Part shown: piece by piece, positions 1 through 6,294 of the stretch
Numbering within the stretch: the first letter of the stretch is position 1
How the letters are laid out: each line of letters opens with the position of its first letter
Source: Bacteroidia bacterium
GTDB lineage: Bacteria; Bacteroidota; Bacteroidia; B-17B0; Aurantibacillaceae
Direction: 5' to 3'
Assembly (NCBI GenBank): GCA_026418315.1
Contig: JAOABO010000031.1
Span: forward strand, 6,101-14,753
DNA length: 8,653 bases
Program-made: the position numbers and the translations under genes
Notes under the pieces: generated by a model
The model's input: only the letters and a program-made list of their open reading frames with translations
What the model was told of the DNA's origin: nothing
The model's database searches: none

Positions 1-2
1 GA

Positions 3-1544
3 TTAATTTCCCCAATTTTGTCTGTCCAAACTTCTGTAGTGCACAGCTTCTGCTATGTGTGATACTTTTATGTTTTCAGATTCATCAAGGTCGGCAATGG
101 TTCTGGCTACTTTTAGTATTCTGTCATAAGCACGGGCAGAGAGTTGCAGTTTTTCCATAGCGGTTTTTAGAATTTTCATTCCTGCCTCATCCAGTTCGCA
201 ATATTCTTTTATTTCTTTGGATCTCATTTGTGCATTGCAGTAAATGCCTTCTATTTTACTAAATCTTTTGGTTTGAATATTGCGGGCTTTTATAACTCGT
301 TCTCGGATTTCTTTGCTACTTTCGGCAGGTAGATGTTTGGAAGATAATTCATCAAAATTGACAGGAACCACCTCTACATGTAAATCAATCCTATCCATCA
401 ATGGACCAGATATTTTACTTAAGTACTTTTGAATCATGGAAGGGGTGCAAACACATTCTTTATCAGGATGGTTGTAATAGCCACAAGGGCAGGGGTTCAT
501 GCTGGCCACTAACATAAAACTGGCAGGATATTGTACAGAAAATTTTGCTCGGGAAATAGTAACAATTCGGTCTTCCAGCGGTTGTCTTAATACTTCCAAT
601 ACCGTTCTTTTGAATTCAGGTAATTCATCTAAAAACAAAACACCATTGTGGGCTAAAGAAATTTCTCCGGGTTGTGGATGATTGCCACCACCCACAAGAG
701 CCACGTCGCTAATAGTATGATGGGGTGAGCGAAAAGGGCGGTGTGTGATTAGTCCGGTGGTTTTTTCTGTTTTACCGGCTACGCTGTGAATTTTTGTTGT
801 TTCTAATGCTTCTTCTAATGTAAGTGGAGGAAGAATAGAAGGTAATCTTTTACTGAGCATGGTTTTACCGGCTCCTGGCGGTCCTATTAAAATGACATTA
901 TGACCACCTGCAGCTGCTATTTCTAATGCTCGTTTTATATTTTGTTGTCCTTTAACGTCTGAAAAATCAAAGTCATAGTCATTTATTTTTTTTAAAAATA
1001 ACTCCTGAACGTTTATTTTCAAGGGTTCAATATTATTTTTGTTGTTGAGATAATCTATTAATTGCTTGATATGTTCTACAGGATAAATTTCAAGGCCTTC
1101 AACAATAGCGGCTTCGTTGGCATTTTCGGCAGGGAGAAAGAATTTTTGAAAGCCGTCTTTTTTTGCGGTAATAGCAATGGGAAGCGCTCCTTTAATGGGT
1201 CTTAATGTTCCATCCAGAGCCAGCTCGCCCATGATAACAGCATTTTCTGCTTTATCTGCTGTTATTTGTTCAGAAGCAGCCAGAATACCAATGGCAATAG
1301 TTAAATCATAAGCGGAGCCCTCTTTGCGAATATCTGCCGGGGCCATGTTGATGGTAATTTGTTTGCCGGGAATTCGGTAATTAATGTTTTTCAATGCTGC
1401 CTGAATTCTTTGCTGGCTCTCTTTCACGGCACTATCGGGCAAGCCAACAATAGAGAAATTAATTCCGGGTATAATGTTGGTTTCTATTATGATTTTTATA
1501 GCATTAATGCCGTTAACGGCATAGCCATAAGTTTTGAACAACAT
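3..1544 (-). CDS. yifB: YifB/ComM family Mg-chelatase-like AAA+ ATPase
   Basis: This is a complete 513-residue protein of the usual length for the YifB/ComM family (about 500 aa). In Proteobacteria, ComM is a hexameric helicase that drives branch migration when incoming single-stranded DNA recombines during natural transformation; that role in this organism is inferred. Domains in order: a Lon-S5-like ChlI domain (about 20-145, with LPDSAVKES at 35-43), then an AAA+ core with Walker A GPPGAGKT at 221-228, Walker B VLFLDE at 302-307, a four-cysteine cluster (C352, C354, C364, C366) as in family members, and an arginine-finger region GPLMDRIDL at 380-388. The C-terminal Mg-chelatase domain carries the sensor-2 stretch ARAYDR at 470-475. 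The ATG at 1544 is chosen because the first residues, MLFKTYGYAVNGI, fit the family N-terminus. The gene follows gldC after 111 bases on the same strand, so it may be read through from the operon or have its own promoter. The stop codon is inside the window. All key motifs are intact. Confidence 0.95.
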   Translation of the reverse strand: MLFKTYGYAVNGINAIKIIIETNIIPGINFSIVGLPDSAVKESQQRIQAALKNINYRIPGKQITINMAPADIRKEGSAYDLTIAIGILAASEQITADKAENAVIMGELALDGTLRPIKGALPIAITAKKDGFQKFFLPAENANEAAIVEGLEIYPVEHIKQLIDYLNNKNNIEPLKINVQELFLKKINDYDFDFSDVKGQQNIKRALEIAAAGGHNVILIGPPGAGKTMLSKRLPSILPPLTLEEALETTKIHSVAGKTEKTTGLITHRPFRSPHHTISDVALVGGGNHPQPGEISLAHNGVLFLDELPEFKRTVLEVLRQPLEDRIVTISRAKFSVQYPASFMLVASMNPCPCGYYNHPDKECVCTPSMIQKYLSKISGPLMDRIDLHVEVVPVNFDELSSKHLPAESSKEIRERVIKARNIQTKRFSKIEGIYCNAQMRSKEIKEYCELDEAGMKILKTAMEKLQLSARAYDRILKVARTIADLDESENIKVSHIAEAVHYRSLDRQNWGN

Positions 1545-1557
1545 GAATTTTTTGATA

Positions 1558-1565
1558 CAAAGATG
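1558..1565 (-). promoter_or_regulatory. Possible -7 element for yifB (CATCTTTG)
   Basis: Read on the minus strand this is CATCTTTG, one mismatch from the Bacteroidota consensus TAnnTTTG. Its last base is 14 bases from the yifB ATG, exactly the spacing seen for the well-matched promoter of the TlpA gene. No TTG-type -33 element is visible at the expected distance. The rest of the gldC-yifB gap (1545-1655) contains a short AT-rich inverted repeat (1591-1604, GAAAATGTATTTTC) with no following T-run in either direction, so no terminator is called. This is a weak candidate based mainly on position. Confidence 0.3.
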
Positions 1566-1655
1566 CTGAATTTTTCGGAAAGAGCGTTGTGAAAATGTAT
1601 TTTCGGATAAGATGTGTTTGAAAAAAGTATTAAAACAAGTGGGTATCCAATAGTG

Positions 1656-1976
1656 CTATATAATTTTTTCTTCTTTGGCTATGTGAATGATAATTTGTTT
1701 GATTTTATCAGACAATACTTGGTCAGAAGTGGCTTTTTCATAGGTGTCGCAAAGGGTAATAATATTTTGTAATAAAAATTTTTTCATTTCGTCGGTGGTC
1801 ATGTCTTTTGTCCACACATCCATTCTTAATGTATTGTTTTCCTTGCTATCCCATAATGCAAGCGCTATGCTTTTGCACTCTCCTTTTTCCATTATTTGAG
1901 GCGCTTGCCATTGAATGTTTTCAGGAATGTGCTTTTCATCTGTATTGATTTCAATAATAATTTGTTGAGAAGCCAT
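1656..1976 (-). CDS. gldC: Gliding motility protein GldC
   Basis: This small soluble protein of 106 residues is close to the roughly 110 aa of Flavobacterium johnsoniae GldC. Recognition rests on the family core as I remember it: WDSK at 42-45, RMDVWTKDM at 51-59, DEMKKF at 62-67 and DTYEKAT at 77-83. It has no signal peptide or membrane segment, so it should be cytoplasmic. In Flavobacterium, GldC is an accessory protein of gliding motility and its gene sits beside gldB, which encodes a lipoprotein. Here it is the third gene of a tight operon, 10 bases after the M1 peptidase stop, and no GldB-like gene lies in the window. The ATG at 1976 is preceded on the mRNA by an A-rich stretch (TTAAAAAAAT) and no Shine-Dalgarno sequence, as is usual in Bacteroidota. 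The stop is TAG. Homologues also occur in non-gliding relatives, so gliding cannot be concluded from this gene alone. Confidence 0.88.
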   Translation of the reverse strand: MASQQIIIEINTDEKHIPENIQWQAPQIMEKGECKSIALALWDSKENNTLRMDVWTKDMTTDEMKKFLLQNIITLCDTYEKATSDQVLSDKIKQIIIHIAKEEKII

Positions 1977-1986
1977 ATTTTTTTAA

Positions 1987-4900
1987 TTATTCAATGTATT
2001 GGGTGAGTTCAAATCTTGGATTGATACGATTCAAGCGAATAGAGTATCTTATTTGATTATACCACTGACTAAACCCATTCAGTTGTAAATTGTCTTTTAA
2101 TACTCTGCTCATTAAAACCGGAAAATAAATATTGATAAAACCAGAAATACTGAATTGAATACCTGCATCTAATAGTAATTTTGATTTCTCTCCTGTTTGG
2201 TAATGGATGTACTCCTGGTCAGAAACCACAGCATCTGCAAACAGACGAAATCCTTTAAAGAATGGGCTGTAGATACTTGCCGAAGCCAGCCAATTAGTAG
2301 TATAACCAAGAGATGTCCATGTTTTTAATCCACCTTCTTTTTCAAAGAATTGCTGACGATAAAAAGCGTCGCCTTGGAATCTGCCTAAGTAATAATAATC
2401 CATCATATAATCCTGTGTATTAGAATAACCTGAAGGGCGAAAAGCATAAGGAGATTGGTTGATTGTATTGCCAAATAAAAATGTTCCTGCAAACAATCGG
2501 TATTCAAAATAGTGCTTTGGATGGGTGTATATTTTTCCTGAATAAATAAAAGACAATTTTCCAAACAAATCATTGTGCTGCATTTGCCATTGAGCGGTGA
2601 ATGGCGTAATGGTGCTGTTTTTTTGAAATGTATAAGTATATTCATTTATCCAACTAAAATTTTTATTATTTGAAAAATATAATGCCTGTAAGGGGGCTCT
2701 GTTAGATAACCAAACGCTTCTTATAGCAAAAAGATGTCTGATGTGGTTCAGAGGATTTTTTTGTTTAAGTTGAAATTGAATGTAGGGCTCTAACTTGAGG
2801 TATTGCTCAAAAAGATTTTCATTGGTCCAATTATTTTTAGAATACCACCATGAATAGGTTTTAGACGCTATACCTGTTTGTAAGATTTTGAATATTTTGT
2901 TTGGAAAAAAGTTGAAATAAACATCGCCGCTACCTACAAAAGTATTGCTTTTGAAGGCGTACATGGGGGCTACAAATCCTTCTATCTTTTTAGGAAATAA
3001 TCCATGATTGTACCACGCCATTCCTAACATAGTTCCATCGTTATAGTTCCATCCAATAAGAGGCGAAAAATGAATTTGTGTTTTGTAAGGGTCGTCTATT
3101 CTCCAGCCAAAATTGACTTGTAAAGGTTCAATTTTTTTGAATAATCCTGATGTGCGGATGGTATTATTTCTTCTGTTGACTTCGGGCATGATTTCGTTGT
3201 AATCAATTCTAAAATAATCTGCATTCAATGGTGGAAAAGAGAAGGTTTCTTTTTTGTCTATATTCTTTTTCCATATTTCGGCTATTACTTTGTTGTCTTT
3301 TATAGCTTGTATCACAACCGGTGCAGTAAAGTCGCCTTTGTTTTTGATGGTTACTTCATAAACAGTATTTTCATTTTTTCTCACATGGCTAATTTTGTAA
3401 TCTATTTTTTTATTGGTCATTGTGATGTTTTCCAATAAGGGCAAAAGGTAATTGCCGCCTTCAAAGTAATCCATCAGTATTTTTAAATCTTGCGGATAGG
3501 GATGTTTGAATTTAAATGTTTTAAAATAGAAAGCCATTGCTTCGTCAAATAATTCTTCACCCAAAAAATTTTTCAGATATTCTAACTCTATGGCGGTTTT
3601 GGAATATACAATGCCACCATAGTTGAATTCAGTATATTTATACGATTTATCTAACAACGGCTTGTCGGCATTGTGGGTGGCTAAAAGTAAATAGGCGTAT
3701 TCATAATATTTTCTTTGCGGCAGTTTTTCTATTCCCAAAAATTTTTTATTAGGTTGAATACCCAATATTTCTGAAAGTTTTAAGTCGGGATATTTTTTAT
3801 ACAAATATCTCATTTCATAAAACGAATTAATTCCTTCATCCATAGCCGGATAATCTCTTTCATTGCTACCCAGTATGCCATAGAACCAATTGTGTCCTAC
3901 TTCGTGTACAATGGTTTCTTCCAGTTGTTTGGCGGTTGAAGATTGATTAATCAGTGTAATAGTAGGGTATTCCATTCCGCCACCAGCCGCTGTTGAGCCA
4001 TCTACAGCACTTACATAATTGTAGGGATAATCGCCCACAAAGTACGAATAAAATAAAGTGGCTTCATTGATATATTCCAAGCCGTTTTTCCATAAATGCA
4101 AATTAGCAGGTGTAAAATACAAGTATGTTTTAATTTTTTTCTTGCTTTCAAAGAGTTCTATTTCATCATTAAGAATTAAAAACCGTTTGTCGGCAAACCA
4201 TGCAAAGTCGTGTACATTACTTTCTACAAACCGAACAGTTTTATATTCTTTGGCGCTTTCAGGAAAATCATTTTTCAAAATGGTGTCGGATGGGTGTTCT
4301 ATGATGTGTTTAGTTAAGTGAATTTTTTGTTGGAGAAATTTTTCTTCTTTTTCATCGGCCAATCTGTTTCCTGTAGCAGCCACCACATAATTTTCGGGTA
4401 CACTAATACTTACATCAAAATTTCCAAATTCGCTGTAAAACTCACCGTTGTGCAAATAGGGCATAGGGTGCCATCCATATCGGTCATAAACAGCGGGCTT
4501 AGGATACCATTGAGTAATATAATAAGCATTGCCCAAATGGCCTAATCTTGAGAATTTGGCAGATGGAATTTTGACAAAAAACGGTGTTGTGATAATAACG
4601 GATTGATTGGGAAACAAAGGTTTGTTTAAATATAAAATGCCAATATCTATGGTATCTTGGTCAACTACAAATTTTGCGGGCTGATGATTAACTTGAAAAT
4701 TTAAACTGTCTATGTACCCTCGTTCTTCGGGTTTTGAAAAATAGAAATCTTTTTCACCTAATTGTAAAAATTGCTGAGCTAAACAGGTTTGATGGTTTTT
4801 ATAGGCATTAGGCCAAAGGTGAAAATAAATATATTTTAATGTATCGTGAGAATGATTAATATATTCAATGGTTTCAAATCCATGCAAGGTATGGGTGTTG

Positions 4901-5034
4901 TCATTCAGAGTAATGGTAATAGTGTAATTAACCTGTTGCTGAAAGTATTCAGAAATATCTATTTTAGATTGAGAGAAAAAAGTGTGTGAGAGAAATGCTT
5001 TAATAGCAATGCCAATGCACAGTTTTTTTTTCAT
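1987..5034 (-). CDS. Exported M1-family zinc metallopeptidase with beta-rich C-terminal domain
   Basis: Counted from the ATG at 5034 the protein has 1015 residues. The N-terminus MKKKLCIGIAIKAFLSH, with a basic n-region then a hydrophobic stretch, looks like a somewhat weak Sec signal peptide. An M1-type N-terminal beta domain (about 30-250) precedes the catalytic gluzincin domain: exopeptidase motif GGMEYP at 352-357 (E355; many M1 enzymes have GxMEN), zinc site HEVGH at 377-381, third ligand E400 in DEG exactly 18 residues later, and a candidate catalytic tyrosine Y477 in IVYSKTA. All expected active-site residues are present, so it should be an active aminopeptidase-like enzyme. Residues about 545-610 look like a small beta-sandwich. 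The last 380 or so residues are rich in alternating aromatic/hydrophobic strands and resemble an outer-membrane beta-barrel; this is inference. The reading frame extends to a TTG at 5043, but the ATG at 5034 places the lysines directly at the signal-peptide start and is preferred. It lies 9 bases after the TlpA gene and 10 before gldC. The peptide substrate is unknown. Confidence 0.9.
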   Translation of the reverse strand: MKKKLCIGIAIKAFLSHTFFSQSKIDISEYFQQQVNYTITITLNDNTHTLHGFETIEYINHSHDTLKYIYFHLWPNAYKNHQTCLAQQFLQLGEKDFYFSKPEERGYIDSLNFQVNHQPAKFVVDQDTIDIGILYLNKPLFPNQSVIITTPFFVKIPSAKFSRLGHLGNAYYITQWYPKPAVYDRYGWHPMPYLHNGEFYSEFGNFDVSISVPENYVVAATGNRLADEKEEKFLQQKIHLTKHIIEHPSDTILKNDFPESAKEYKTVRFVESNVHDFAWFADKRFLILNDEIELFESKKKIKTYLYFTPANLHLWKNGLEYINEATLFYSYFVGDYPYNYVSAVDGSTAAGGGMEYPTITLINQSSTAKQLEETIVHEVGHNWFYGILGSNERDYPAMDEGINSFYEMRYLYKKYPDLKLSEILGIQPNKKFLGIEKLPQRKYYEYAYLLLATHNADKPLLDKSYKYTEFNYGGIVYSKTAIELEYLKNFLGEELFDEAMAFYFKTFKFKHPYPQDLKILMDYFEGGNYLLPLLENITMTNKKIDYKISHVRKNENTVYEVTIKNKGDFTAPVVIQAIKDNKVIAEIWKKNIDKKETFSFPPLNADYFRIDYNEIMPEVNRRNNTIRTSGLFKKIEPLQVNFGWRIDDPYKTQIHFSPLIGWNYNDGTMLGMAWYNHGLFPKKIEGFVAPMYAFKSNTFVGSGDVYFNFFPNKIFKILQTGIASKTYSWWYSKNNWTNENLFEQYLKLEPYIQFQLKQKNPLNHIRHLFAIRSVWLSNRAPLQALYFSNNKNFSWINEYTYTFQKNSTITPFTAQWQMQHNDLFGKLSFIYSGKIYTHPKHYFEYRLFAGTFLFGNTINQSPYAFRPSGYSNTQDYMMDYYYLGRFQGDAFYRQQFFEKEGGLKTWTSLGYTTNWLASASIYSPFFKGFRLFADAVVSDQEYIHYQTGEKSKLLLDAGIQFSISGFINIYFPVLMSRVLKDNLQLNGFSQWYNQIRYSIRLNRINPRFELTQYIE
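5023..5031 (-). repeat. A9 homopolymer right after the peptidase start codon
   Basis: Nine consecutive A residues on the coding strand form codons 2-4 (three lysines) of the M1 peptidase, immediately after its ATG. The lysines are normal for a signal-peptide n-region. A run of this length could slip during replication or transcription and would then shift the frame at the very start of the gene. Confidence 0.6.
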
Positions 5035-5043
5035 TGAAAACAA

Positions 5044-6165
5044 TTATTTCAGCAACTCTTTCAGTTTGTTTTCCAAATCTATTCCTCTTAATCCTTTGGC
5101 AATAATTTTTCCGTCTTTATCCACCAAAACAGTATAAGGAATAGCTTCTACATTAAATAGGGGAACTACTTCGCTGTTCCAGAATTTCAAATCGCTTACC
5201 TGAGGCCACGTGATATTGTCTTGCTTAATGGCGTCTATCCAATTTTGTTTGTCTTTATCAAGTGAAACGCCCAAAATCTCTAATCCTTTGTCTTTATATT
5301 TTTTGTAAAGAGCAACCATGTTAGGCATTTCGGCACGACAGGGTTTGCACCAGCTAGCCCAAAAATCAATAAGAACGATTTTACCTCTATAAGAAGATAA
5401 GCGTATTTCTTTTCCATTGGGGTCGGGTAAAGCAATTTCGGGACAAGGAGTGCCGGGGGCAAGAGCAGATTGTTGTGCTACAATTTTATGTAGCATTTGT
5501 ACCATAGGATGTTGAGGGTATTTGATTCCAAGATTTTTATCTAATTCCTGATAAACATCTAAATACTTTTGCGGATCCAGCATTTGCAGAGCAATGATAG
5601 ATGCAAATTTATCCTTGTTTTGTTTTACTTTTTCTGCTAATTCATCTGCCCATTGAGAAATAAAGTTTTGATATACTTTGTCTATATCTGTTTTCAGTTG
5701 ATTTATTTTCAATGAATCATTAGTGTTTTTCATCATTTCGGTTTGAAATACCTGTTGTAGTGAGTCAATATGTTTTTTGTATTTTTTACTAATGGCATTA
5801 AATTCATTAAAAGCATCTGTTTCTTTAGATCCTGTAACCTTGGCATCCGCCAGATTTTTTACGTCGGCAGTATAATTGACTTTATCTGTAGAATCTAATA
5901 TAATGATGGTAAAATTTTGTGGCTCTATTCTAATGCGATAAAAATTAAGTGTGGGTTTGAACTTAGAGAATTCAAAATGCCCGTTTTTATCAATGATTGC
6001 ACTATCTACTGTTACAGCAGATTGTGAATTCAGTTGGTCTAAATAAATAGTTTTACCTTCTCCGCCTTTGATTTCACCACTTACGCAAGCAGTAGATTCT
6101 TTTTTACAGGCAGCGAAAAACAGTCCTACACTTAATAAAACAGAAGGAATAATCAATTTTTTCAT
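5044..6165 (-). CDS. TlpA-like thiol-disulfide oxidoreductase lipoprotein (DUF4369-like N-terminus)
   Basis: This 373-residue protein begins with a lipoprotein signal peptide: KK, a hydrophobic stretch, then a lipobox FFAAC with the lipidated cysteine at C20. Residues about 25-110 resemble the DUF4369 beta domain that often precedes thioredoxin folds in Bacteroidota (VSGEIKGGEGKTIYLDQL). A helical, lysine- and glutamine-rich linker (about 115-235) follows. The C-terminal TlpA/ResA-type thioredoxin domain (about 236-373) has the redox motif WCKPC (C273 and C276) in FWASWCKPCRAEMP and the cis-proline region AIPYTVLVD (P343). It should be a membrane-anchored, periplasm-facing thiol-disulfide reductase that keeps envelope-protein cysteines reduced or rearranges disulfides; the client is unknown. 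Two further cysteines, C27 and C241, lie outside the motif. It is the first gene of the operon with the M1 peptidase and gldC. The ATG at 6165 follows an A-rich leader without a Shine-Dalgarno sequence and has a well-placed promoter upstream. Confidence 0.92.
   Translation of the reverse strand: MKKLIIPSVLLSVGLFFAACKKESTACVSGEIKGGEGKTIYLDQLNSQSAVTVDSAIIDKNGHFEFSKFKPTLNFYRIRIEPQNFTIIILDSTDKVNYTADVKNLADAKVTGSKETDAFNEFNAISKKYKKHIDSLQQVFQTEMMKNTNDSLKINQLKTDIDKVYQNFISQWADELAEKVKQNKDKFASIIALQMLDPQKYLDVYQELDKNLGIKYPQHPMVQMLHKIVAQQSALAPGTPCPEIALPDPNGKEIRLSSYRGKIVLIDFWASWCKPCRAEMPNMVALYKKYKDKGLEILGVSLDKDKQNWIDAIKQDNITWPQVSDLKFWNSEVVPLFNVEAIPYTVLVDKDGKIIAKGLRGIDLENKLKELLK
5074..5102 (-). promoter_or_regulatory. 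Possible internal promoter for the peptidase-gldC part of the operon
   Basis: Inside the 3' end of the TlpA gene, the minus strand reads TAGATTTG (5081-5074), a full match to TAnnTTTG. A TTG (5102-5100) lies 18 bases upstream, near the usual 19-21 spacing of Bacteroidota promoters. Transcription would begin near 5067, leaving a leader of roughly 33 bases before the peptidase ATG. TAnnTTTG is expected by chance about once in 1-2 kb per strand at this base composition, so the call is tentative. Confidence 0.3.
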
Positions 6166-6178
6166 TTCTTTTTTGGCT

Positions 6179-6209
6179 CAAATGTATGGAAAAATGTTTT
6201 GGATATAAA
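6179..6209 (-). promoter_or_regulatory. Promoter of the TlpA-peptidase-gldC operon
   Basis: On the minus strand, TACATTTG (6186-6179) matches the Bacteroidota -7 consensus TAnnTTTG exactly. TTTA (6209-6206), one base from the TTTG -33 consensus, lies 19 bases upstream, the canonical spacing. Transcription should begin near 6172, giving a very short leader of about 7 bases before the ATG at 6165. It lies in the 129-base divergent region shared with the helicase gene. Confidence 0.6.
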
Positions 6210-6270
6210 TAAAATTATATCTGTGTATATCTTTTTCAAAACTTCATCAGCGCCTTTCAAATTACTTCCT

Positions 6271-6278
6271 TAACTTTG
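6271..6278 (+). promoter_or_regulatory. Promoter -7 element of the UvrD/PcrA helicase gene
   Basis: TAACTTTG matches TAnnTTTG exactly and ends 17 bases before the helicase ATG, so transcription would begin near 6284-6286 with a leader of about 10 bases. No clear TTG-type -33 element is seen 19-21 bases upstream (around 6246-6252). The two divergent promoters do not overlap; about 60 bases of AT-rich sequence lie between them, in which I see no strong palindromic operator. Confidence 0.5.
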
Positions 6279-6294
6279 CCTTTCATTTATTAAG

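Noticed and set aside
3..1544. YifB as a magnesium chelatase subunit of chlorophyll biosynthesis
   Set aside because: The Mg-chelatase label comes from AAA+ domain similarity. The N-terminal LPDSAVKES region, the four-cysteine cluster and the lack of bch/chl neighbours place it in YifB/ComM.
499..1592. Two short plus-strand open frames (499-681 and 1359-1592) antisense to yifB
   Set aside because: They lie opposite a gene with every motif of a well-known family, show no recognisable protein features, and are best explained as frame shadows.
1591..1604. Inverted repeat GAAAATGTATTTTC between gldC and yifB as a terminator or operator
   Set aside because: The stem is short and almost all A-T, no T-run follows in either direction, and such palindromes are common in AT-rich DNA.
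4058..4545. Two plus-strand open frames of 87 and 75 codons opposite the M1 peptidase
   Set aside because: They are antisense to conserved M1 coding sequence, have low-complexity or cysteine/serine-rich translations, and have no promoter or family resemblance.
5044..6165. The operon lipoprotein as GldB
   Set aside because: It has a clear WCKPC thioredoxin active site and a TlpA-type C-terminal domain, which GldB lacks.
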